Positions 1 through 6,879 of a DNA stretch of 6,879 nt are shown here, in pieces. This DNA is from an uncultured Ruminococcus sp. Lineage in GTDB: Bacteria > Bacillota > Clostridia > Oscillospirales > Acutalibacteraceae. The translations under genes were made by a program, and so were the position numbers. The notes below the pieces were generated by a model. The model made no database searches. It was not told the origin of the DNA and saw only the letters and a program-made list of their open reading frames with translations. The DNA lies in NCBI GenBank assembly GCA_902773155.1, contig CACYDK010000051.1, positions 1 through 6,879 on the forward strand, written 5' to 3'. The stretch's first letter is position 1; each line of letters starts with the position of its first letter.

Positions 1-1
1 C

Positions 2-508
2 TACAAGGCGGCCGCAGCCGCCGGACTCGATATCGGCTGTTATTTTTACACCTATTCGTTAACCTCAGCCGAGGCAAAGGCCGACGCAGAAGAGGTTTTG
101 GAATATATACAGGGGAAGAGCTTTACATATCCGGTCTTTTTCGATTTCGAGTATCCCGAGCTTTTGTCTTATGACAGGATCGAGGAGAACACCGAAATGA
201 TAGATACCTTCTGCAAATACATCAAACGCGGAGGCTATTATCCGGGCGTTTATACCTCGACTTCGATTTATGATGATTTTATGGATTCCTCATCCTTGGG
301 GAATAAGTGGGATTTCTGGATAGCGCATTACATCGACGGAACCTCGGCTTATGAGTACTACAATCACAGCTTCTCAATGTGGCAGTATTCGAGCACGGGC
401 ACTGTGGAAGGTATTAGTAACGATGTAGATCTTGACGTATCCTATGTCAACTATCCTGAGATTATCGCGGAGTTCCAAAGGACTCTTGAAAAATACGCTG
501 GTTTTTAA
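2..508 (+). CDS. GH25 family lysozyme (muramidase), 5' end missing
   Basis: The open frame runs in from the left edge with no stop, so the first codons and any signal peptide are outside the window; 168 residues are visible. The product resembles glycoside hydrolase family 25, enzymes that cut the beta-1,4 bond between N-acetylmuramic acid and N-acetylglucosamine in peptidoglycan. Seen in the frame: an alpha/beta barrel segment with GLDIGCYFYTYS (visible residues 8-19), an EAKADAEEVL helix, the family's catalytic D-x-E on the strand PVFFDFE (D48 and E50 of the visible part), then FWIAHY and the C-terminal pattern MWQYSSTG...DVDLDVSY, typical of the end of a GH25 domain. The early GxDVS strand is upstream of the window. 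The protein stops right after the domain, so there are no C-terminal wall-binding repeats. It may be a secreted cell-wall remodelling enzyme or a prophage-type endolysin; no phage genes are visible nearby, so I favour the former. Family is fairly sure, role is inferred. Confidence 0.88.
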   Translation, partial: YKAAAAAGLDIGCYFYTYSLTSAEAKADAEEVLEYIQGKSFTYPVFFDFEYPELLSYDRIEENTEMIDTFCKYIKRGGYYPGVYTSTSIYDDFMDSSSLGNKWDFWIAHYIDGTSAYEYYNHSFSMWQYSSTGTVEGISNDVDLDVSYVNYPEIIAEFQRTLEKYAGF

Positions 509-540
509 TTCATTTTTTAATCTGGGGGAAAAGAGTATTT
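509..540 (+). promoter_or_regulatory. Lysozyme-pulA intergenic gap with pulA ribosome binding site
   Basis: The 32-nt gap is T-rich and then carries GGGGGAAAAG (524-533), a G-rich Shine-Dalgarno-like run ahead of the ATG at 541. No stem precedes the T-run at 513-518, so I do not call a terminator, and no -35/-10 pair fits in the gap. This supports read-through from the lysozyme gene into pulA, although a promoter inside the lysozyme coding sequence cannot be excluded. Confidence 0.5.
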
Positions 541-2601
541 ATGATGAATTATAACAACAACGACCTTGGTTGTACGTATTATAATGACCGCACAGTATTT
601 AAGGTTTGGTCGCCCGATGCGGCTAATGTGCGCGTTCAGCTTTATAAAACCGGCTCCGACTCCGAGGAAGGAGCTCAAAAGCTCGAAAGCTACGGGCTAA
701 AGCTCGACCCGAACACAGGCGTTTGGTGTGTTACCGTGTTCGGTGATTTAAAGGATCTTTACTATACATACCTTGTAACGGTATGCGGAAAGACTCAGGA
801 AACACAGGATGTTTATTCAAAGGCCTTGGGTGTAAACGGCAGACGCTCGATGGTTTGCGATATGAAGAGTACCGACCCCGAGGGCTGGAATGAGGATAAA
901 CATGTTTACGTAAAATATCCCACCGACGCAGTGATTTGGGAGGTCCATGTCGGCGACTTCTCCGGAAGTCCCAGCTCCGGCGTTTCCCCCGAGCACAGAG
1001 GAAAATACCTCGCGTTTACCGAAAAGGGAACCACAGTTAACGGAGAGGGTAAAAGACCTACCTGTCTCGATTACCTTATAAAGCTCGGTGTGACGCACGT
1101 TCATCTTAATCCCGTATACGACTTTGATTCCGTAGACGAGGCCTCCGGCGAGGGTTATAACTGGGGTTATGATCCCGCTAACTACAACGTTCCCGAGGGC
1201 TCATATTCCACAAATCCCTACGACGGTAACACCAGAATCAGAGAGTTCAAGGAAATGGTAAAGGCTCTTCACGACGCAGGAATCGGCGTTATAATGGACG
1301 TAGTTTACAACCATACGAGCTCTATTGATTCGTGCTTCAATCGTACTGTTCCGGATTATTACTATAGAAAATACGGCGACCGTTATCTTAATTCCTCCGG
1401 TTGCGGAAACGTTTTCGCGAGCGAAAAGCCTATGGCTCGAAACTTTATCGTAAATTCCGTCGCGTATTGGGCCAATGAATATCATATCGACGGTTTCCGT
1501 TTCGATCTTATGGGATGTATAGATACTACCACAATGAACCTTGTGCGTCTTACCCTCGACGAGATCGACCCGAGGATCCTTATCTACGGCGAGCCGTGGA
1601 CCGCGGATCTCGGCGAAAACGGTATCGCCTTCGACGACGCCTGTGTTAAGGAAAACGCTTATAAGCTAAGCTCCAGAGTCGCGATGTTTAACGATTCGTT
1701 CAGAAACGCTCTCAAGGGCAACAACGACGATTCCTCCATAGGCTATATCCAGGGCAATAATCACAACATTTATTACGTTATTTCCGGCATTCTCGCCTGC
1801 TCGTCCTCAACCTTCCTAAAATGGGCTAAGAAGCCTACCCAGTGCATCACCTACAACTCTGCTCACGATAACCTTACGCTATGGGATAAGCTCCTTAAAT
1901 CCAGCGGTATGGACGACTACGATTCGACCGATGAGCACGTTCTCGCTATGAACAAGCTTTCAGCAGCTCTTGTTTTTACATCTCAGGGCACACCCTTCAT
2001 CTTAGCCGGTGAGGAAATGGCAAGAACAAAGCACGGTGACCACAACAGCTATAAATCGCCGCTGTCGGTAAACGCGATCGACTGGACGAGAACAAGAAAG
2101 TACAGAAACCTTGTAAACTACTACAGAGGTCTTATCGAAATAAGAAAACTGTTTTCACCGCTTCGCGAGGCGACTACGGTTACTGTTAACAATACTTATT
2201 TTGAGACAGACGGCCGCTGTATCGCGTATACTGTTCCGAATATCACCCACGGCGAGTGGGATATGATGGCGATCGCCTTCAACAACGGCAATGAGCCCGC
2301 TAAGATTACCCTGAAATCTCATATAACTCTTCCCGAATCGTGGGTTGTTATAGCGGACGGCGACCGCGCAGGAACCGAGCAGATCAAACATCTCGACGGC
2401 AATTCCATCAGTATACCGCCGATGACAGCGCTGATTCTCGTCGACGGTCACAGCTTCTTAAAGTGCGGAGGAACTCTCCCCGAGAAAAAGCAGGAACCTA
2501 AAAAATCCGAACCCGAAACGCTTCAGGACGAAATGTCCGGCGAAAAAGCCGCGGAAGAGCCGGAGCGTGAAACCGTTAATGAGCCTGCTGTTAGCGAATA
2601 A
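541..2601 (+). CDS. pulA: Type I pullulanase (GH13 starch/glycogen debranching enzyme)
   Basis: This 686-residue enzyme should hydrolyse alpha-1,6 branch points in pullulan, limit dextrins or glycogen. No signal peptide is seen, so it probably acts in the cytoplasm on imported maltodextrins or stored glycogen. Order of parts: a CBM48-like N-terminal domain (about residues 8-105, LGCTYYNDRTVFKVWSPDA), the GH13 barrel, a C-terminal beta domain (about 545-640), and a charged tail. Motifs: WEVHVGDFS (133-141), the type I pullulanase signature YNWGYDP (206-212), GH13 region I DVVYNH (253-258), region II DGFRFD with nucleophile D322, region III YGEPW with acid/base E351, and region IV AHDN with D443. 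All catalytic residues are intact. Two ATGs are adjacent (541 and 544); GGGGG at 524-528 serves either, and I took the first. Oddities are a Gly where the usual VRDF motif has Arg, and a tail of about 40 residues rich in Glu, Lys and Pro. It lies 32 nt after the lysozyme gene with no terminator between, so they may share a transcript. Confidence 0.95.
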   Translation: MMNYNNNDLGCTYYNDRTVFKVWSPDAANVRVQLYKTGSDSEEGAQKLESYGLKLDPNTGVWCVTVFGDLKDLYYTYLVTVCGKTQETQDVYSKALGVNGRRSMVCDMKSTDPEGWNEDKHVYVKYPTDAVIWEVHVGDFSGSPSSGVSPEHRGKYLAFTEKGTTVNGEGKRPTCLDYLIKLGVTHVHLNPVYDFDSVDEASGEGYNWGYDPANYNVPEGSYSTNPYDGNTRIREFKEMVKALHDAGIGVIMDVVYNHTSSIDSCFNRTVPDYYYRKYGDRYLNSSGCGNVFASEKPMARNFIVNSVAYWANEYHIDGFRFDLMGCIDTTTMNLVRLTLDEIDPRILIYGEPWTADLGENGIAFDDACVKENAYKLSSRVAMFNDSFRNALKGNNDDSSIGYIQGNNHNIYYVISGILACSSSTFLKWAKKPTQCITYNSAHDNLTLWDKLLKSSGMDDYDSTDEHVLAMNKLSAALVFTSQGTPFILAGEEMARTKHGDHNSYKSPLSVNAIDWTRTRKYRNLVNYYRGLIEIRKLFSPLREATTVTVNNTYFETDGRCIAYTVPNITHGEWDMMAIAFNNGNEPAKITLKSHITLPESWVVIADGDRAGTEQIKHLDGNSISIPPMTALILVDGHSFLKCGGTLPEKKQEPKKSEPETLQDEMSGEKAAEEPERETVNEPAVSE

Positions 2602-2605
2602 ATTC

Positions 2606-2633
2606 TTGACAAATCAGGAATTTATGATATAAT
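2606..2633 (+). promoter_or_regulatory. Sigma-A promoter of the rpsF-ssb-rpsR operon
   Basis: A consensus -35 TTGACA (2606-2611) and consensus -10 TATAAT (2628-2633) are separated by 16 nt, and TG at 2625-2626 makes it an extended -10 (TGATATAAT). Transcription would start near 2640, giving a leader of about 66 nt before the rpsF start at 2707. The -35 box begins 5 nt after the last base of the pulA stop codon. All elements match the housekeeping promoter consensus, as expected for ribosomal protein genes. Confidence 0.9.
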
Positions 2634-2660
2634 TCTATTGTTTGATACTTTTCAAGCAGA

Positions 2661-2700
2661 TCCTTGCGGCGAAAGCCGCCATTAAGTCCAGAAGGAGGTG
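2661..2700 (+). promoter_or_regulatory. Structured rpsF leader with Shine-Dalgarno; candidate S6:S18 autoregulatory site
   Basis: GCGGC (2666-2670) and GCCGC (2675-2679) form a perfect 5-bp hairpin closed by a GAAA tetraloop. Directly outside it, TCCTT (2661-2665) is complementary to AAGGA (2692-2696), which lies in the Shine-Dalgarno AGAAGGAGGTG (2690-2700). In that fold the ribosome binding site is partly paired, with an unpaired stretch (2680-2691) on one side. An alternative is CTT 2663-2665 with AAG 2684-2686, which would leave the Shine-Dalgarno free. It is known that the bS6:bS18 complex binds the rpsF leader in many bacteria and that the motif includes a CCG; a CCG lies at 2676-2678, but here within the stem. 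The pairing is seen; the regulatory role is inferred. Confidence 0.45.
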
Positions 2701-2706
2701 TTCAAC

Positions 2707-3000
2707 GTGGCAGTAAAGTCCAATTACGAGACAGTAATGATTTTTTCATTAAAGCAGGGCGAAGAGGGCATCCAGGCTCTTATCGAGAAGTTCAAGGCTT
2801 TAATCGAAAAGCACGGTACTCTGCAGAATGTTGATGAATGGGGTAAGCGCAGACTCGCTTATCTTATCAACAAGGAGAGCGAAGGCTACTATGTTCTTAT
2901 GAACTTTGAGTCCGAAGCTGAGTTCCCGGCAGAGCTCGACCGTATTTACAAGATCACTGACGGCGTTATTCGTTCTATGATCATTAAGAAAGGTGAATAA
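2707..3000 (+). CDS. rpsF: Small ribosomal subunit protein bS6
   Basis: The product is a 97-residue bS6, which binds the central domain of 16S rRNA on the 30S platform as a heterodimer with bS18. The sequence reads as a full-length bS6: the first beta strand YETVMIFSL (residues 7-15), a helix with IQALIEKFKALIEKHG, the family pattern WGKRRLAYLINKESEGYYVLMNF (45-67), and a C-terminal strand ending IRSMIIKK. The start is GTG at 2707, 7 nt after AGGAGGT (2693-2699). The in-frame GTG at 2698 lies inside the Shine-Dalgarno and would add MFN before the natural MAVKSNYE, so I reject it. It is the first gene of the rpsF-ssb-rpsR operon behind a consensus promoter, with the bS18 partner two genes on. 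Its expression is probably controlled at the leader. Confidence 0.97.
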   Translation: MAVKSNYETVMIFSLKQGEEGIQALIEKFKALIEKHGTLQNVDEWGKRRLAYLINKESEGYYVLMNFESEAEFPAELDRIYKITDGVIRSMIIKKGE

Positions 3001-3038
3001 TCAAAGGTACGCTTTTAGCGAATGAAAGGAAGAAAATT

Positions 3039-3530
3039 ATGTTGAACAGAGTTATTTTAATGGGTAGATTAGTAGCTGATCCCGAGCTTAAGACAACAGC
3101 CTCAGGCGTTAGCGTTACAAGCTTTCGTATTGCGGTAGACCGCAATTACGTCAAGAGCGGTGAAGAGCGCAAGGCCGATTTTATTGACATCGTCTGCTGG
3201 CGTCAGACCGCTGAGTTTGTGTGCCGTTATTTCGGCAAGGGCTCGCTTATAGCGGTTGAAGGACAGCTTCAGTCCCGTACCTATCAGGCAAAGGACGGCA
3301 CTAACCGCTATGTGGTAGAGGTTGTAGCCGATAACGTAAGCTTTACCGGCGAACGCCGTGACGGAAGCTCTTCCTATGGCGCTGCCTACAACCAGGCTTA
3401 CTCTCAGGGCTATGCTCAGCCTGCTGCACCTGCGGCTCCTCAGGCGCCCGTCCAGCCTGTTCCGAGTTATCAGAGCGGCTCCAACTCCGATTTTCAGGAA
3501 TTGGTAGACGATGATGACTTACCGTTTTAA
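3039..3530 (+). CDS. ssb: Single-stranded DNA-binding protein SSB
   Basis: This 163-residue SSB coats single-stranded DNA during replication, repair and recombination, normally as a homotetramer. The N-terminal OB fold covers about residues 1-106: MLNRVILMGRLVADPE, the FRIAVDRNY strand, DFIDIVCWRQTAEFV with W54 as a likely stacking residue, GSLIAVEGQLQSRTY and YVVEVVADNVSF. A flexible linker of about 45 residues rich in Gly, Ala, Gln, Tyr and Pro follows (110-152), and the protein ends in DDDDLPF, the conserved acidic tip that recruits partner proteins such as repair and replication enzymes. The ATG at 3039 is preceded by AAAGGA (3025-3030) at 8 nt. The gene sits between rpsF and rpsR, the usual Firmicutes arrangement, and shares their promoter. 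The complete tail and fold argue for the primary chromosomal SSB and not a plasmid copy. Confidence 0.97.
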   Translation: MLNRVILMGRLVADPELKTTASGVSVTSFRIAVDRNYVKSGEERKADFIDIVCWRQTAEFVCRYFGKGSLIAVEGQLQSRTYQAKDGTNRYVVEVVADNVSFTGERRDGSSSYGAAYNQAYSQGYAQPAAPAAPQAPVQPVPSYQSGSNSDFQELVDDDDLPF

Positions 3531-3540
3531 TTGATTCTTA

Positions 3541-3555
3541 ATTCCATATTGGAAT
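3541..3555 (+). repeat. Short inverted repeat in the ssb-rpsR gap
   Basis: ATTCCA (3541-3546) and TGGAAT (3550-3555) are perfect inverted copies around a 3-nt TAT. It lies 10 nt after the ssb stop and 25 nt before the rpsR Shine-Dalgarno. The stem is AT-rich and has no T-run after it, so it is not a terminator. It could be a weak mRNA hairpin affecting processing or the relative yield of bS18, or simply chance. Confidence 0.3.
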
Positions 3556-3594
3556 AAATAGAAAGCTTCTAATTTTTGAAAGGAGAAAATGATC

Positions 3595-3831
3595 ATGGCA
3601 GATCGTCCTATCCGCGGCAGAAAAGGCCGCAGAAAAGTTTGTGCTTTTTGTGTAGATAAGGTCGAGTCTATCGATTATAAGGATATTGCTCGTCTCCGCC
3701 GTTATATGAGTGAGCGCGGTAAGATTTTACCCCGCCGTGTAACAGGCACCTGCGCAAGACATCAGAGAGAGCTCACGACCGCTATCAAGCGCGCTCGTCA
3801 GGTGGCTCTTCTCCCGTACACAACCGACTGA
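3595..3831 (+). CDS. rpsR: Small ribosomal subunit protein bS18, zinc-binding (C+) form
   Basis: The product is a 78-residue bS18, which pairs with bS6 on the 30S platform. After a basic N-terminus ([14 protein letters not shown]) come CAFC (C16, C19) and TGTCARHQ (C53, H56), a C-x2-C ... C-x2-H set that matches the C+ form of bS18 thought to bind zinc. The core [25 protein letters not shown] is the characteristic rRNA-binding helix region, and the C-terminus ends in LLPYTTD. Two in-frame ATGs exist, at 3589 and 3595. AGGAG (3581-3585) is 9 nt from 3595 but only 3 nt from 3589, and MADRP is a natural bS18 start, so I use 3595. It is the last gene of the operon, and a terminator follows 7 nt after its stop. 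Family and start are both well supported. Confidence 0.97.
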   Translation: MADRPIRGRKGRRKVCAFCVDKVESIDYKDIARLRRYMSERGKILPRRVTGTCARHQRELTTAIKRARQVALLPYTTD

Positions 3832-3838
3832 TAAGTTT

Positions 3839-3873
3839 TCGGCTCAAGGCTTTTGTCATGAGCCGATTTTTTT
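3839..3873 (+). terminator. Intrinsic terminator of the rpsF-ssb-rpsR operon
   Basis: TCGGCTCA (3839-3846) pairs perfectly with TGAGCCGA (3859-3866) across a 12-nt loop and is followed by seven T (3867-3873). It begins 8 nt after the rpsR stop codon, so it should end the transcript there and insulate the downstream unit. Confidence 0.9.
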
Positions 3874-3895
3874 CGTTTAAATTCCTCTTGGCTAT

Positions 3896-3923
3896 TTTAT
3901 TTTTAGCAGAATCATAGTATAAT
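3896..3923 (+). promoter_or_regulatory. Promoter of the ywlG-HD-ligA unit
   Basis: A consensus -10 TATAAT is at 3918-3923. The best -35 I can place is TTTATT (3896-3901), 16 nt upstream and only a partial match to TTGACA, so the promoter is of middling strength. Transcription would start near 3930, about 11 nt before the ATG at 3941, leaving a very short leader. It lies in the 60 nt between the rpsR terminator and the next gene. Confidence 0.65.
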
Positions 3924-3940
3924 ACAAGTTGGTGATGAAT

Positions 3941-4492
3941 ATGTATAAAGAAATATGCGCTCAGGCGCTCACGGCTTTTTCGGAATTAATTGAAAAGGCC
4001 GGATTAAAAAAAGGAGATTTGATCGTGTTCGGCTGTTCCACCAGCGAGATCATCGGCTCAGTTATTGGAAACAACTCTCAGTATGAGTGCGCCGAGGCTA
4101 TTTATGACGAGCTTTATCCGTTTTTAAGGGATAAGGGTATCTATTTAGCCGCACAGTGTTGCGAGCATCTTGGCCGCGCTCTTGTTGTTGAGCGTGAGTA
4201 CGCGCTTTCGCACGGTCTCGAAATCGTAAACGCCATTCCTCAGCCTAAGGCCGGAGGAAGCAGCGCGACAGCCGCCTACAGACATTTTGACTCACCTGTG
4301 CTTGTGCTAAGGGTAAAGGCTGACGCCGGTATCGATGTCGGCGGAACGCTTATCGGTATGCATCTTAAGGAGGTTGCCGTCCCGGTTCGTTTGTCAATGA
4401 ACAAAATCGGTGAAGCCGGTATTATCTGCGCGCGCACCCGTCCGCGGTTTGTCGGCGGAGAGAGGGCGGTTTACGACGAGTCGCTTATGTAA
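3941..4492 (+). CDS. ywlG: YwlG/UPF0340 family protein (TIGR01440-like), function unknown
   Basis: This 183-residue protein matches the pattern I know for the YwlG/UPF0340 (DUF436) family, widespread in Firmicutes and without an established biochemical role. Family hallmarks are GCSTSE (residues 31-36), AAQCCEHLGRALVVERE (70-86) with two adjacent cysteines, PKAGG (102-106), AYRHF, KADAGIDVGGTLIGMHLK (126-143), and TRPRFVGGERAVY near the end. The clustered Cys, His and Gly motifs suggest a ligand- or metal-binding alpha/beta protein, but that is inference. No signal peptide or membrane segment is seen. The start is uncertain: ATG 3941 has GGTGAT (3931-3936), complementary to the 16S 3' end, 4 nt upstream; ATG 3935 is the alternative and adds two residues. 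TTG 3929 lies at or before the predicted transcription start and is unlikely. It is the first gene of the unit with the HD protein and ligA. Confidence 0.88.
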   Translation: MYKEICAQALTAFSELIEKAGLKKGDLIVFGCSTSEIIGSVIGNNSQYECAEAIYDELYPFLRDKGIYLAAQCCEHLGRALVVEREYALSHGLEIVNAIPQPKAGGSSATAAYRHFDSPVLVLRVKADAGIDVGGTLIGMHLKEVAVPVRLSMNKIGEAGIICARTRPRFVGGERAVYDESLM

Positions 4493-4525
4493 TGAATAAA
4501 CCCGCAATTGAAAGGTAAGATAAAA

Positions 4526-5098
4526 ATGACCGCTAAAGACGAATTTATCAGCATATACAAGGAGCATATCACACGCGCGGGCTCCGAAAGACTTCTGGAA
4601 TGGCTCGAGAAAACTGATTTCTTTGACGCTCCGGCGAGCACGCGCTACCATTGCGCCTGCGAGCACGGACTTGTAATGCATTCCGTCAGCGTTTACAACA
4701 CAATGGTTGAAAAGCATTTTGACGAGGAAACCGACAGTATGGAGAGCTTCGCGATATGCGCGCTTCTGCACGATCTCTGCAAGGCTCAGTTCTACAAGGT
4801 GAGCACCCGAAACGTCAAGAATGAGGAAACCGGCCGCTGGGAAAAGGTTCCTTATTACGCGATCGAGGACAGCTATCCGTTTGGGCATGGCGAAAAATCA
4901 GTTTTCCTGATTGAACGTTTTATGAGACTCAAGCTGGACGAGGCAATGGCTATTCGCTGGCATATGGGAGAATTCGGCGACAAGAACAGCAATACCATTT
5001 CTCAGGCCTACAATCTTTACCCGCTCGCGGTAAAGCTGCATCTGGCCGACCTCGAGTCTACCTTTATCAGAGAAAAGGGAACCTCTGAGGTCAACAAA

Positions 5099-5104
<6 letters not shown>
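4526..5104 (+). CDS. HD-domain metal-dependent hydrolase, substrate unknown
   Basis: This 192-residue protein has an HD-superfamily fold signature. Candidate metal ligands appear in order: H52 in GLVMHS, H82-D83 in ALLHDLCK, H121 in GHGEKS, H146 in RWHMG, and D175 in HLADLES. This spacing is typical of HD phosphohydrolases, and the extra two histidines fit a two-metal site. The N-terminal part (ERLLEWLEKTDFFDAPASTRYH) resembles what precedes the HD core in stand-alone clostridial and phage HD proteins; the core also recalls the HD half of YhaM-type 3'-5' exoribonucleases, but no OB fold is present. Possible substrates are nucleotides, cyclic nucleotides or RNA; I cannot choose. The start is ATG 4526, with AAAGG (4511-4515) about 10 nt upstream; the in-frame TTG 4508 lies before that Shine-Dalgarno. 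It lies 33 nt after ywlG and 3 nt before ligA, clearly in one operon. Confidence 0.85.

Positions 5105-6879
<1,775 letters not shown>

Noticed and set aside
98..100. TTG as the start of a small separate gene
   Set aside because: The same frame is open to the left edge and codes for conserved GH25 barrel sequence, so this is an internal Leu codon of a truncated gene.
505..520. T-rich stretch after the lysozyme gene as a terminator
   Set aside because: No inverted repeat precedes the T-run.
817..2451. Three - strand open frames opposite pulA
   Set aside because: They overlap the conserved GH13 coding sequence and show no motifs or start signals.
2666..2687. Leader hairpin as a terminator for pulA
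   Set aside because: No T-run follows the stem, and it lies downstream of a consensus promoter within the rpsF leader.
2698..2700. GTG as an earlier rpsF start
   Set aside because: It lies inside the Shine-Dalgarno itself; GTG 2707 has correct spacing and gives the normal bS6 N-terminus.
4508..4510. TTG as the HD gene start
   Set aside because: It precedes the AAAGG Shine-Dalgarno, which is well spaced for ATG 4526.
4394..4888. 164-codon open frame on the - strand
   Set aside because: It lies opposite ywlG and the HD gene, both with clear family motifs. The translation has no recognisable motif and I see no promoter or ribosome binding site for it.

Overview
The window is a stretch of ordinary chromosome that I read as coming from a low-to-moderate GC Firmicute, most likely a gut-type member of the Clostridia (an Oscillospirales/Ruminococcaceae-like organism is my guess, not a demonstrated assignment). 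The reasons are strong AGGAGG-type ribosome binding sites, a near-perfect extended sigma-A promoter, the compact rpsF-ssb-rpsR operon without rplI, a bS18 of the zinc-binding (C+) form, a YwlG/UPF0340 protein, and a cytoplasmic type I pullulanase of the kind used by starch- or glycogen-using Firmicutes. All genes lie on the + strand. I see no mobile element, CRISPR array, tRNA, rRNA or sign of recent transfer.

Layout. (1) Positions 2-508: the 3' part of a GH25 lysozyme (muramidase) gene whose 5' end lies outside the window. (2) 541-2601: a full-length type I pullulanase (GH13 with an N-terminal CBM48-like domain), 32 nt downstream of the lysozyme stop and possibly co-transcribed with it. (3) 2606-3873: a self-contained unit with a consensus promoter right behind the pullulanase stop codon, a short structured leader, rpsF (bS6), ssb and rpsR (bS18), closed by a good intrinsic terminator. 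(4) 3896 to the window end: a second unit with its own TATAAT box, holding a ywlG-like gene, an HD-domain hydrolase of unknown substrate, and ligA (NAD-dependent DNA ligase). The last gene is cut off by the window edge at the start of its BRCT domain.

How the genes relate. The rpsF-ssb-rpsR unit couples two ribosomal proteins that sit together on the 30S platform with the single-strand DNA binding protein. Its leader can be folded so that a short helix occludes the rpsF Shine-Dalgarno, which would fit the known S6:S18 feedback on their own mRNA. The ywlG-HD-ligA unit is tightly packed, and the ligA Shine-Dalgarno lies in the last codon and stop codon of the HD gene, so HD and ligA translation are probably coupled. 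The HD protein is the least understood product here. It keeps a full set of H/HD/H/H/D metal-ligand candidates, and its operon position next to ligA hints at a nucleic-acid or nucleotide role, though nothing in the sequence proves this.

I did not find a convincing new biological system. The items worth a second look are the rpsF leader, the almost leaderless ywlG start, the HD protein, and the charged tail on the pullulanase.
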